Below, in pieces: positions 50,781 through 60,840 of a stretch of 64,000 bases of DNA. The stretch covers positions 23,744,929 through 23,808,928 of the forward strand of contig CM044964.1 in NCBI GenBank assembly GCA_024516035.1, read 5' to 3'. The translations under genes were made by a program, and so were the position numbers. Under the pieces are notes generated by a model that was not told the DNA's origin, did not search any database, and worked only from the letters and a program-made list of their open reading frames with translations. Positions within the stretch are counted from its first letter, which is position 1. The number at the start of each line of letters is the position of its first letter. This DNA is from Bactericera cockerelli. Lineage: Eukaryota; Arthropoda; Insecta; Hemiptera; Triozidae.

Positions 50781-51000
50781 TTATAATAATAACAAAACCC
50801 TTTAGTGGAAGGTAGCCACAAGGCGAGTTTAATGCTTAAAGCATTTTCTACCACCTAACCGTCAGAATCCTGTTATTCGGTGGTCACAAACTCAAATTAA
50901 TGATTAAAAATTCATGCACTGGGTGAGATTCGAAACAACGGATCTCCTCAGATACCTGGTTTACCAGGCTAGCGCGTTAACCACTTGACTACCAGTACAC
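50781..51000 (-). mobile_element. SINE-C copy, full length
   Basis: Minus strand: GTGTACTGGTAGTCAAGTGG, CTAGCCTGGTAAACCAGG, AATGC-TTTAA-GCATT and AAACTCGCCTTGTGG. Confidence 0.88.
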
Positions 51001-51045
51001 AGGTTACATGTCCGCCGCTTTCTCGATCAAGCTACTGAGTTTGGT
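51001..51045 (-). repeat. SINE-B first ~40 bases
   Basis: Minus strand: ACCAAACTCAGTAGCTTGAT and CGAGAAAGCGGCGGACATGT. It abuts a SINE-C with no gap. Like 22367, it is a 5'-only piece. Confidence 0.6.
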
Positions 51046-51540
51046 AACAATTTCTCAATCTTTAATTAACAAAATCCCAAATTATTTTAATCGATTTTTT
51101 TTAAAAAAAAAATTTAATTTTTTTTTTTTAATCGATTTAATTCAAGCAATATATCAGTATGATCAATCATTCCCAACCGCAACCCAGTTTCACTCCGGGA
51201 GGGTTGGTCTCCCATCGAGCTGATGTTTCAGAGTTTGAACTGATGAGGTTGCCAAATTTTTGCTCGGCAGGAGGGACACGAAGAGAGACTTCGGATTTCA
51301 AATCTGAGGTGAACTACTCATTACCAACTACCGACATCAGAAGCTCGATCGATCATCAATTAAGAAGAAGAAGAAAAAAAAAAATGAAATCGGAGCAAAA
51401 AATATATTTTTTTTACAAAACCGAACACAAGTTTCCGATTTCTAATATTAGAAATGTCTTGGAAGAAAAAAGTTATCACATTAGTGTATACCAGTCTTTA
51501 TTAGGGTATAATTCCGTTGGTTCAGAAAATAGGTTAATAG
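51046..51540. other. No gene recognised; repeat L scrap
   Basis: Matches the palindrome end of repeat L at 51385-51460 (GAAATCGGAGCAAAA and TTTCTAATATTAGAAA). A long frame at 51159-51617 crosses this scrap and a reversed SINE-B, so it is not a gene. Confidence 0.5.
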
Positions 51541-51545
51541 TAAAA

Positions 51546-51680
51546 GTTATCATATTTGTGGTAATCACTTTCGTAATATCACAACTGCTCAAACTCGCTG
51601 TACTAAATCTACGCTGATACCAGGGCTTGAACCACCGACCTCCAGGTTACAAGTCCTCCGCCTTATCGATCTATGAGGTC
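51546..51680 (-). mobile_element. SINE-B copy
   Basis: Minus strand: GATCGATAAGGCGGAGGACT, GTGGTTCAAGCCC, TACAGCGAGTTTGAGCAGTT and ATATTACGAAAGTGATTACC. The first bases are rearranged (GACCTCATAG). Confidence 0.82.
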
Positions 51681-51900
51681 GCTTCGATCGATTAAGTCAT
51701 ATGACCCGAGGTTCGGTTTAGCGAATCGTTATGATTTCTTTATGTATTGACAGTGAATTTTTTATCCCCTATATTTTTTAAGGTACCACATGAACTTAGA
51801 TAGAACCCAGAACACAGTCTTAGAAGCCAGTTATAAATAAGAACTTTGTATATATTTTCAATTGTAAATCATAAAATAAAAAAATATACATAAAAAAACG

Positions 51901-52192
51901 GAGTAGTCACCATGGCAGTGTGAGTTAGCGCGCTAGGCATTGCACGCATGGTGACCTGGGTTCGAATCCCAGCGGAGCAGGAATTTTTCTGTTCTGTACT
52001 TGGAAAAATGAGTAGTTACTTGTACGAGTAACGACCAGCGGCGGCATTACCAGAGTAAAAAGAGAATGCCGTAGGCATTAGCACCGCCCTTGATCAAGTT
52101 TTGTTTAATAATATCAACTTTTTTTCTTTTAAATTGTATATACTCTATTTTGTAAATAAAACTTGATTAAATCTGTTTAATAATAATAATAA
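51901..52192 (+). mobile_element. Chimeric SINE: SINE-E head with tail B
   Basis: Head AGTAGTCACCATGGCAGTGT, perfect B box GGTTCGAATCCC and TTACTTGTACGAGTAACGAC are SINE-E. From about 52051 it continues with AAGAGAATGCCGTAGGCATT (hairpin AATGCC-GTA-GGCATT at 52065-52079), AGCACCGCCCTTGATC and AATAAAACTTGATTAAATC, then TAATAATAATAATAA. The E tail with CCCACTAAAATTGTG is absent. It parallels the C/tail A chimera at 24490. Confidence 0.8.
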
Positions 52193-52310
52193 AAAGAAAT
52201 GAATATAATAGAATAATTCGAAATGTGAAGGACGCTCTTAGTAATACTGTGCTAACCACAAAAATTGTGAAGAGGCCTTGTGCTTAACCACAAATAAAAG
52301 CATACATACA
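52193..52310 (+). mobile_element. SINE-E subtype 3' end
   Basis: CTGTGCTAACCACAAAAATT, GTGAAGAGGCCTTGTGCTTA and AAAGCATACATACATA; same subtype as 34727-35034. Confidence 0.65.
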
Positions 52311-52424
52311 TAAAAAAAACGGTATGAGCCTCTCCCAGCCTGAGTGAGGCGAGAAAAACAGCAAAACAAACACTGCCAATATTATCTTAGGATTTTTAAT
52401 GTGTATTTTTGCTGTAATGTACAG

Positions 52425-52463
52425 TTTAATGACACCACCTGACCATTTGGTGGTGTCATTAAA
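52425..52463. repeat. Perfect 15-bp hairpin, 9-base loop
   Basis: TTTAATGACACCACC, loop TGACCATTT, GGTGGTGTCATTAAA. Confidence 0.95.
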
Positions 52464-52984
52464 AGAGGAAAAAACATCCTGATGACAAAAAATAGTCTGT
52501 ACAGAAAGAAAAAAAAGTCAACTTGAATTCTGTTTTCCTGGCTAAAATAACTTTCAATACTTGCGGATTTGCAACTTGCTTCACATAACTTGGCAAAAAA
52601 AACATTTCCTATACTATTTATAACTTAACAATGCATTGACCTTAATAATGAAAACAAAATACATATTACAAACTATCGTTGCTTATTAGATTCAGTGTTT
52701 TTCATCAATCCAAATGGACCTCGGTAAATTACAGAGCCAGTTATAGAGATATAGTATAAGTGGTTGTTGGAAAACACCATAAAAAAACATGGAAAAAATC
52801 ATGGAACAAAAACTTCCTGTATACAATTTTTGTGATTGTGTGAAAAAAATATTATACCTAGGTCATGGACCGTGGTAATATCAGAAGAATAATAAGTACC
52901 TAGTAAAAATAAGGTAAAGAGCTATAGTTATTTGTGTTATTATGTCACAATTTTTAGTGGGTAGCACTATAACTAAGTTCAATA
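52464..52984. other. No gene recognised; SINE-E tail scrap
   Basis: TATGTCACAATTTTTAGTGG at about 52943-52962 is a reversed SINE-E tail. The rest is unassigned. Confidence 0.4.
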
Positions 52985-53222
52985 AACTAAGTTCAATAAG
53001 AAAGAGCCCTAGGGTAGAGCCGTTACCACGTAAAAGAATCTAACCGTTTTATTAATAAATTGTAAGCGGCCTGACCGGAGTCCCAAAAATTGTTGATATC
53101 AAGTTGTAGGAACCAGGGTCTAGGGTCTCGGGTCGAGGGTGTACCATACACCCGCAGGGATTCGAACCCGGGTCACCTGGAGTGCAAGCCGAGCATGCTA
53201 CCGATAGGTCAAGGTGACTAGA
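52985..53222 (-). mobile_element. Repeat M copy 2 with a tRNA-like head
   Basis: Minus strand starts AGTCACCTTGACCTATCGGT, with GGTGACCCGGGTTCGAATCC (perfect B box), then ACCCTCGACCCGAGACCCTA, GGACTCCGGTCAGGCCGCTT and AATTTATTAATAAAACGG. It shows that repeat M (1108-1275) is the body of another tRNA-headed SINE. Confidence 0.7.
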
Positions 53223-53234
53223 TTTATGTATTAA

Positions 53235-53478
53235 CTAGCGGGCTGTCGCCCGCTTTGCGGGCCGAGGCATGGCCGTGAAAGCAAAAAATCCTTTTTCGCC
53301 AATGGCAGGTGTTGTAGTGGGAATTTCGAAACATTCCGTCTTATTGCACATCTAGACTATAAGACAAAGCTACCTACCAAATTTCAGCTTCCTAGGACTT
53401 ACCAGTTCGGAGAAACAGTGATGAATCAGTGAGTGAGTCAGTCAGTCAGTGAGTGAAACTCTCTTTTATAAGTATAGA
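53235..53478 (-). mobile_element. Short nonautonomous Helitron, second copy
   Basis: Inverse of 35043-35282: starts TCTATACTTATAAAAGAG on the minus strand, ends GCCCGCTAG with the GCGGGC/GCCCGC hairpin. The flanks are T at the 3' side and A at the 5' side, read on the minus strand. Confidence 0.85.
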
Positions 53479-53524
53479 TGTAGGACATAAGCTAGCAGTA
53501 GTAGTCAAATCTTTATTGAAATTT

Positions 53525-53595
53525 ATTTACATAAATCACAAAGAGCGGGATTATTGTCTGAGGCAATCTCTACCATCCACCAACCCATGGTCTTG
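53525..53595 (-). mobile_element. Variant of tail A
   Basis: Minus strand: GGGTTGGTGGATGGTAGAGA, hairpin ATTGCC-TCA-GACAAT (one G-T pair), AATCCCGCTCTTTGTG. The stem has changed but pairing is kept. Confidence 0.6.
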
Positions 53596-54317
53596 CACCA
53601 CTTAGAAAACTTTTACTGCCATTTTTTTGTTTTTGTAAAATTAGAAGGATAGTCTATTCAACAATGATGTTCCACCACTATTGTAAAAATACGAGTAGAA
53701 GGATAGAAGTTTCGAATGGATTTTGTGAGGCCATCATTCTGGGGTTTTACACACCTCTCATAGGCGAAACATACAAAGAATTACAAAAAACTCAAATGAA
53801 AAAAAAAACTTAAATAAACAACCCGAATTCCGACCTTGACATCCTCTGCAATTAAACACTTCGCAAATTCTTAGAATTATGTATTCAGTTCGTCAAGTTA
53901 AACCCACATGCTACTCATATAGGTTGTACATTATGCTGGAATTTAATTGGTAAATAAAATATCTACTGACCAACTGACCAAAACATTTCTGTTAATACGT
54001 GCGTGGGAAATTTCTATTTATACGAGAGAGTATTTTTTTTTATTTTTTTTTTTTAGGTGCCATTAAATTTTATGAATGGATGATTCCAGAGTAAATTATT
54101 GTCAATATACAGGGTGTATAAATTAGTAGCATAAAATATTATTCATTATTATTATTATATTTACCTTGGAATAACCTTTAGTGACGAAGTTTAAAATTTA
54201 TCTATTATTATATTACAAATTTGTTAACTCATAGATGAAACACTTCCCGCATATCTGCTGTCCTCTTCATTGTTCCCAACACACTCGCCGCATTTCCAAC
54301 CTGAACAGCCAGGTCGG
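53596..54317. other. No gene recognised
   Basis: AT-rich; a TACAGGGTGTATAAATTAG motif at about 54108. No gene. Confidence 0.4.
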
Positions 54318-54502
54318 AATTATTATATTATGTTTATTAGGTAAAGACAAAGTACAATATTTACAGTATACTACAATGAAATTATAAAGAAAAAATAAAT
54401 AGATTGAACAAAGAAACAAGAACAATAAATAGAATAAAGGTAATGTCCTACCTAAAGGGCGGGGTTTTGCCTGTGGCAATCTCTTTCATCCAACCCCTGG
54501 GT
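54318..54502 (-). mobile_element. LINE-type tail A copy
   Basis: Minus strand: GGGTTGGATGAAAGAGATTG, hairpin ATTGCC-ACA-GGCAAA with the last pair lost, AACCCCGCCCTTTAGGTAGG and the T-rich 3' part. Confidence 0.72.
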
Positions 54503-54940
54503 GGAAGTTTAATTTTTTATTCACTGTTTATAATTATTATGATAGGTACTATAATGAAATACCTATTTAGTCGTATGTACTATAATGATGAACTATTATA
54601 AATTACTCGTATATATGCTTATAAATCTTGGAAACTTGGAATAATAATTTATTTCTTGGATGGTTCTCTTTATTATGTGTTTTTTCTGTGTTGAAGGCCA
54701 GAACTTTAAGATCAATTAGTACACTCATTGTACTCTGGACATCTTCAGTTCATTAAGGATTTAGATGACCTTAACTTATCATTTATTTAAGGTGGATTTA
54801 AAATTGCAGTGTTGCCACATTTGGTTTGGTCCGATCATTCTTTTCTTTTTTGGATTACCGTCTATTTAACATCAAGGACTTTCGACACAGGTGGAAACTT
54901 ACGAACAAACCAACTTCTCGCATTTTTACTTATTTATATA
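54503..54940. other. No gene recognised
   Basis: Nothing assigned. Confidence 0.4.
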
Positions 54941-55192
54941 AAGATGAGTGTTTCACAGCCGTTTTTATTGTGTAGCCATGAAACAGGAGCTACTGTAGAC
55001 GCTTGTGGTCTGTGTTGTAACCTGCCCATCCCGTAGCATGCCTCCCCTCTGATGGGCGAGAAGTGACACAATACTTCCCAATTAGGTGCTGGGTTAACAC
55101 GAGCGCACCAGAATATATGCCTTACAAACAACAACTGTCACCCAATTTAGAATACAATTTTTTTGTCGGCTCGGGGGATCGAACATGGGATT
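54941..55192 (-). mobile_element. SINE-F body and tail
   Basis: Minus strand: the B-box end GTTCGATCCCCCGAGCCGAC, GACAGTTGTTGTTTGTAAGG, TCTCGCCCATCAGAGGGGAG, CACAAGCGTCTACAGTAGCT and AACGGCTGTGAAACACTCAT. The 5' part of the head is missing. Confidence 0.82.
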
Positions 55193-55345
55193 TTACATTT
55201 GACATCAAGGTTAATCGAGAAAAGGGTTCAGTGGAAATTTGAAAATAAACTAGGTATCTACCCACAAACCTCACCCACGCTTACATTTTCTGTATCGTTC
55301 CGATTTCAGAACATATAACACGTACCAGGACAGTAGATACACTCT

Positions 55346-55520
55346 CTCCTGGTAGCTCAGGGGTGAAGGCGTCATTTGGGAAATCCACATGTTGCAGGTT
55401 CAAAACCGAACTGGGACACAAGAAGTTATCCTCCCATTTGAATTCTGACCACTTAATTATACGAATTGGGATTACTTCTGGAGTAATGGAACTTATTACT
55501 CATAGTTGGGCTTTATAAAG
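55346..55520 (+). mobile_element. SINE-D copy, diverged
   Basis: CTCCTGGTAGCTCAGGGGTG, GGTTCAAAACCGAACTGGGA and AGAAGTTATCCTCCCATTTG, then GGAGTAATGGAACTTATTAC. Confidence 0.72.
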
Positions 55521-55647
55521 AATGAATGTTTTTCTGTGTCACCTCTCGAGGATGTGAAGCACCCCTGAAAGGGTGTTACACCAGGGGCGGATCTATGATC
55601 AAGTCTCCTGGTGTTACTCTGTTCACAATGTGGGCAGGATATTAGGA

Positions 55648-55862
55648 AAGGGTTGGGTGGAAGAGATTGTCACAGGCAATAACCCCGCCCTTTAGGTGAG
55701 ACATTAACTTTATAATCTTTTATGTTCTTATTTCTTTGTTCAATCTATTTATTTTTACTTTCCTTATCTTATAATAAGGAAAGTATTGTTTTTCTTTATA
55801 ATTTCATTGTATTTTATTGTAGATATTCTGTCAGACCTATTTAAGCATAATATAATAATAAT
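55648..55862 (+). mobile_element. LINE-type tail A copy with an inserted hairpin
   Basis: GGGTTGGGTGGAAGAGATTG, hairpin ATTGTC-ACA-GGCAAT, AACCCCGCCCTTTAGG, then the T-rich tail and AATAATAATAT. At 55757-55784 it carries ACTTTCCTTAT-CTTATA-ATAAGGAAAGT, which the copies at 5.2 and 24.7 kb lack. Confidence 0.72.
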
Positions 55863-55892
55863 ATTGTTTGAAGGACTTAATTAATTGTCCAC

Positions 55893-55965
55893 TGTATTCT
55901 CTACAATGGCCATTCCCCATGGTAATCCCGTCATAGGATGGGAAAACAGTTTTGGGGACTTGGGA
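55893..55965. repeat. Repeat N copy 2
   Basis: ATTGTCCACTGTATTCTCTA, ATGGCCATTCCCCATGGTAA and CCCGTCATAGGATGGGAAAA match 2234-2320. Confidence 0.55.
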
Positions 55966-56089
55966 CATTACCAACCGGCCAATTTTTACATTGTGGAATG
56001 CGCCGACAAGAATTGTCTCCATGAGACTTTCGACTTGTGAGGACTGATTGCAAATGTTTTCATCTGGGTGATGGGATCCCCCACTATTA

Positions 56090-56655
56090 TGATTATCACC
56101 CCTCTGAATAATTGGCCTAGGTTACTGAAGAGGCAAGACTTCACAGTCAGTTTATCATAGAAGAGTAAGTCCAGCATTACGCATGTTATTTTTATTATAA
56201 CTCCTCTAAATAATTGGCCTGGATTACTGAAGAGATAAGAGTTTACAGTCACTTTATTTTTTAGAAGAATAGCATTACGCCAGTTATTTTTATTATAACT
56301 CCTCTAAATAATTGGCCTGGATTACTGAAGAGGTAAGAGTTTACAGTCACTTTTTTTTTTAGAAGAATAGCATTACGCCAGTTATTTTTATTATAACTCC
56401 TCTAGATAATTGGCCTGGATTACTGAAGAGCTAAGAGTTTACAGTCACTTTTTTTTTTAGAAGAATAGCATTACGCCAGTTATTTTTATTATAACTCCTC
56501 TAGATAATTGGCCTGGATTACTGAAGAGGCAAGAGTTTACAGTCACTTTATTATAGAAGAATAGCATTACGCCAGTTATTTTTATTATTGCTCCTCTAAA
56601 TAATTGGCCTGGATTACTGAAGAGGTAAGACTTTAAAATCAGTTTATCATAGATG
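56090..56655. repeat. ~98-bp satellite, six units
   Basis: TAATTGGCCTGGATTACTGA, AGAGTTTACAGTCACTTT and AATAGCATTACGCCAGTTAT repeat. The TAATTGGCCT anchor falls at 56109, 56211, 56309, 56407, 56505 and 56601, a spacing of 102, 98, 98, 98 and 96. The outer units differ most from the inner ones. Confidence 0.95.
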
Positions 56656-57343
56656 TCTGAGTCATAATATAATTGTCCAGCATTATTCTGGATCTAGAAG
56701 AGGGGTTGCACAATGAGGAAGTAATGTGACCATAGTAGGAGTCAGTTATGAAGGAGGTAGGATGTCCAGCAAGGTTAGGGAAGTACTTGTAGGAGTGACC
56801 AGTGATCACGTCATAGAAACCTCCTTGACCACTTGACCACCTAAGGTCAGGGCCAAGTTCTAGAGTGCACTCTCACTCTCAAGATCCCCAAATCTTCCTT
56901 TTCACCGTCAATTTTCGTTCAAATAAATCAGACTGGGCTGTTTAGCAGTTGAACGAGAGATTGGGAGATTATGAGAGTTAAAGCCGAATTATTAAACAGG
57001 ATTAAAAATCTAGGATTTGTTAATTCAAGTCACTATCACTAAACAGTAAAAAAAGTTTTCCCCCTTGAAATATTTGAATACGTGTTTCAGCATTTCTATA
57101 TTTCAATCCGTTCTCTAGATATTTCCGGTGGCTCCTGTACGTGTATTATAATTATGTTATCATGTGGGTATACGAGATATTTAATTGACTGAAGGAAGTG
57201 TATTTAAAAAAATGTTTCAAGAAGATAATTTGGCATATAATTCGTCTGTCTGTTTGTGGCAATTGTGGCATGATAACTCTTAAACGGATACCAATACACT
57301 TGATAAAAATAGAAGGAAAAACTACAAGTCAAATTTGTTTTAG
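56656..57343. other. No gene recognised
   Basis: About 700 bases of mostly unique-looking sequence, less AT-rich at 56660-56960. No frame over 60 codons has a recognisable motif. Confidence 0.4.
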
Positions 57344-57592
57344 CCAGCGTCGCGTCGATGGCGCATTGAATGCACCGGTTCTCGTAGGATCACCAAAGTT
57401 AAGCAACGTCCAGTGAGGTGGAGACTTGCTGTCCAGTGTGTCCAGTGATGCTGTCATTTCGGCCCAACCCAGGCTGGGTTAGGTTACTGTGAGTAGCAGA
57501 TTTTGCGAATGGCAGGTAACAATCCTTCGTTATTTGACCATACAGTTGAAGGCAACGTTAAAAAAAAAAAAAAAAAAAAAAAAAATGTTTTA
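57343..57592 (+). mobile_element. SINE-G: 5S rRNA-derived SINE, plus-strand copy
   Basis: GCCAGCGTCGCGTCGATGGC (small CGCGT duplication), GAATGCACCGGTTCTCGTAG and GATCACCAAAGTTAAGCAAC form the 5S-like head. The body has CGGCCCAACCCAGGCTGGGT; the end is GAAGGCAACGTTAAAA plus a ~25-base A tail. TGTTTTA occurs at 57336-57342 and 57586-57592, a possible 7-bp target duplication. Confidence 0.88.
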
Positions 57593-57884
57593 CATTCATG
57601 AAAACATCCACATTCTACAACTAACGGGTTAACTGACTTACTGCAGCATACAATTTATGTATAAATAATTACATATTATACCTAACTATAAGATGTACTA
57701 TGGCATAAAATATATTGTAAACTATATGTATTAGATACTATGGCATGTTATAATCGAGACACTCGAAGTATGCCATGGTCAGCTGGTTTTTTTTTTTTAT
57801 TCCCCGACCGGTAGAGAAATTGAATGAAAAACGAATAAATTATCTGTCTGATTGGAAAAGTCCACAGCAGATTTTCGGACCAGA

Positions 57885-58480
57885 TCTCTATTTTCTTTTT
57901 ATTCTCTCTTATTCTCTTTTTTCTTGTTCTATTCTTTTAATCTTTCTGTCTCTTCTTTTTCTCTTAATCTTTATCACTCTCTTTCTTTCTCTTAATATTT
58001 TTCTATCTTTCTTTTTTCTTAATCCTTCTCTCTCTTTCTTTTCTCTTTCTTTCTCTTAATATAAGTATTTTCTCTCATTTTTATCACTCTATTTTCTTTT
58101 AATCATTTTTATCTCTATTTCCTTTTGGTCTCTATATTTTCAATTTGTGTATCTCTATAATTATTTTCTCTCACGCTTTCATTTAATTTAGCTATCATAT
58201 CTCTTTTCATCCCTTTTCTATTTCCCTTTTCTTTATCTCTCTCTTTTCTCTTTTGTATCTCTTTTCTCTTTCTTTTTTCTCTTAATGTCTTTTCTATCTC
58301 TTTATATATCTCTTTTCTCTCTCTGTCTTTTCCTCTTTCCCAAAATTTAGAAACTAGCTTAAGTGTTTTTTTTTACATTTTATCTCTTATTCCCCTCTTT
58401 CCCCCTCTTTTCTCTTTGCTCTTCTATCTCTATTTCTATTTTTCATTATTTAATCTCTTTTCTCTGTTTACCTCTCTATT
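57885..58480. repeat. ~600-bp pyrimidine-rich tract
   Basis: TCTCTTTCTTTCTCTTAATA-like phrases recur irregularly, with a strong C/T bias on the plus strand. It is a degenerate microsatellite. Frames across it are spurious. Confidence 0.85.
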
Positions 58481-58789
58481 CATCATTCTAAGAATGTTAT
58501 CCTAGACGATATTGACAAATAGAGGTATGTATAATGTATATGCATCTATGTACTATGTATGTATGTGGTAGAATAGAGGTGGTTACCAAAGGAATGTCAC
58601 GGTCGAAACTAGTCAGGAGAGGTCATTAAGTGAGTCGTAGATAAATAAATAATTCGGAATATTATAGGAATTACTCATGCAAGCATTTGTGAACGATTAT
58701 ATAAATTTGTTACTAACATGTTAAAAAATATGCATTTTCAAAATAATTATAAAAAATAAATACCGGTGATACTAGATTATCCTAGCCAA
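58481..58789. other. No gene recognised
   Basis: Nothing assigned. Confidence 0.4.
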
Positions 58790-58993
58790 ATATAATAATA
58801 AGTACTGATAGATAAAGACTAATGAGTCCCATTATTCCAGCAGTAAGCCCTAGACATATAAGTATGTGGTAAAAATCCCAAATGGGAGAACAAATTGAGA
58901 AAAATTGTCATGTCCCGGCTGGGTTTCGAACAAGCGACCTCTGAAATCTGTGGATTCACAGAGTGCCGCCTTTACCACTGAGCTACCGGGACG
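58790..58993 (-). mobile_element. SINE-D copy, full length
   Basis: Minus strand: GTCCCGGTAGCTCAGTGGTA, GTTCGAAACCCAGCC, TGACAATTTTTCTCAATTTG (altered junction) and GGGCTTACTGCTGGAATAAT. Confidence 0.87.
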
Positions 58994-59015
58994 GACAAAT
59001 ATTTTCTATAACGTA

Positions 59016-59120
59016 AGTATAACCCAGGCTGGATAAGATTATTGAGGGAAGCTGGACAATCTGTTTTGTAAGTTTCTATTAAATGGAGAGTGAAAAACTT
59101 AAAACTTAAAACCCAGTCTC
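59016..59120 (+). mobile_element. SINE-G/H body, decayed
   Basis: TATAACCCAGGCTGGATAAG, GGAAGCTGGACAATCTG and AAATGGAGAGTGAAAAACTT weakly match the shared body. Confidence 0.45.
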
Positions 59121-59542
59121 GAATGACATAGATAACACGGAGACATCAAGGGAAAAAAAAACAAACAAAACAAAAACAAACTATGTATATTCAGAAAAGT
59201 TTGCTATTGATATGGACATTCACAATTTTTCAAGATAAATAACTTCATATTTTTTAATTTAAAATTTCAAGATCTTCAATAACTTTTTTTTAATTTATGT
59301 CTTTCCAGTAAGCCAATCTATTTTCAGCTGAGGACAAAACCTTGTGATGGTCAGATCGGAATTGACAAATCAAATCCTCATCTTGGTCTAAGTTGATGAG
59401 TCAATAGTTGAGTCCTTGGTCAAATAATTATGGAAATTTCAAATCTCTAAAATATTTAAAATTATCGATTAAATTTTCGCATATACGTCGTTAATCAAAT
59501 GTTTGGTGTCTAGGTCAGCAAACTGATGAAATCAAAACATAT
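59121..59542. other. No gene recognised
   Basis: Nothing assigned. Confidence 0.4.
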
Positions 59543-59608
59543 AATCCTCTCACCACCGTGATTTAGGTATCAATACCCATCTCATGGACACAGAATTATA
59601 ATTATTAC
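59543..59608. repeat. Repeat P copy 2
   Basis: ATAATCCTCTCACCACCGTG, ATTTAGGTATCAATACCCAT match 40318-40382. It directly precedes the left arm of the inverted-repeat element. Confidence 0.65.
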
Positions 59609-60148
59609 CTGTATGTACATTAGTGTGGCCCTTAGCTATAGAGGAGGATTTTTTTCCTCCGATTTTTTTCCGCTCCATCGGCAAAATATGGTTCCAATTA
59701 ATATTAAAAAAATCTGGAAAAAGTTTCAGCTCGATCAAAGGTCGTTAACACGTGCCGCCGGGACCTTTAAGTTTAGATCTGCAATCGGAAGGGGCAATAT
59801 ACGTTTTTAAGCATAATGTTGATCCTATCTTGAAGAAACTTCATCTCACAGAAAAAAATATAGAATGTAAAATGTACAGAAGGGTTTTCTTTTTATTATT
59901 TGGTACATAATAATTTTAGTGGGTAGCACAGCATTATCGAGACACCTGATAATAGCATTTGTCTAAGTAACTCACTACTGTTTTTTCGTAATACTAAGTA
60001 GAAAATTAGAAAACTATCGTATATTAGATTTTTTTATTTGAAGTTGAAGAAAAGAACATTGAACATAATTATTGTAATAATATTAATTTATCCATACTAT
60101 TAAAATAAATGCGAGATAGAAGTTCACAAATAAGTAAATCCTGCTATC

Positions 60149-60419
60149 CTACTTGCTATGAGTTTTCAAGAGATACGCTTTTGTTGGCTTAGGATACTGA
60201 CTTTTGTGATCTTTGACAACTTGAATGACGAATTGTTTTTGGTTTTCAATCTTTGTTAGCTTATTATTGTATTCGCCCATCAATTCAACTCCTCTTTCTG
60301 CTGTATCGTTTACTACTTGTAAGAATTTAATCTCGTTATACGCGTCTTGGAAATTTTCATTTTCCCATCAGTAACCAGGATCTAAACAGAGAAAAGATTT
60401 GTTTATTTGAAACCTCTTA
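60149..60419 (-). pseudogene. Left-arm copy of the gene 3' end
   Basis: The minus strand encodes the same C-terminal stretch as 61177-61447: RFQINKSFLCLDP, WENENFQDAYNEIKFLQVVN, DTAERGVELMGEYNNK and PKPTKAYLLKTHSK, then TAG at 60149-60151. The frame is broken by TGA at 60368-60370 (AGA in the right arm). At the position where the right arm has TGA, this copy keeps GGA. The 5' part of the gene stops at the inner arm boundary. The family is discussed under the right-arm copy. Confidence 0.72.
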
Positions 60420-60420
60420 C

Positions 60421-60840
60421 AAGTCCTCATGATGGTTGATCGCACATAGAAATATGTGGTTCAGGACGAGCCAAATTTGAAATAAAGTTGGCTGGAGACC
60501 ATCACTCACCCCTCCAGCTGTAACCAAGCTGGCTACAACAACAACAACAACAACAAAGGAAAGTTACAAACAAACAAATATCAAGGATGGTCTTGAGTTC
60601 TTCAGCAGTCATTAAGAACTCTTTTCTAAACTCTGGTATTTGATTAAAGAGTCAGTTATTAACCATCATGAGGACTTGGACTTTTCTTTATAAGCCATTA
60701 AACCCTTAGGAAACTGCAAGCTAGCCTGGCTTGTAAGGGTGGTCTAGTCTGTTCTCTGTTTTCAGTCCTCTAGCGGGACACTTGTCTTCTCCCTGTTTAA
60801 CTTCCCCCAGCCAGACTAACTTTCCTTTATATTGAGGCTT
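60421..60840. repeat. Repeat I pieces in inverted arrangement inside the spacer
   Basis: 60421-60560 is repeat I on the plus strand (CAAGTCCTCATGATGGTTGA, CAGGACGAGCCAAATTTGAA, CTACAACAACAACAACAAC). 60655-60835 is its 5' extension on the minus strand (CCATCATGAGGACTTGGACT, TTTATAAGCCATTAAACCCT, CCCCCAGCCAGACTAAC). GGAAAGTT near 60557 and AACTTTCC near 60818 are inverted. The spacer therefore has its own smaller inverted symmetry. Confidence 0.65.

Noticed and set aside
51159..51617. A 152-codon plus-strand frame
   Set aside because: It crosses a repeat L scrap and a reversed SINE-B tail; composition and position argue against a gene.
57343..57420. A 5S rRNA gene
   Set aside because: Only the first part of 5S rRNA is matched, with changes, and it leads into a SINE body with an A tail and target duplication.
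57775..58059. A 94-codon hydrophobic frame resembling membrane protein
   Set aside because: It is the pyrimidine tract (Leu, Phe, Ser codons only).
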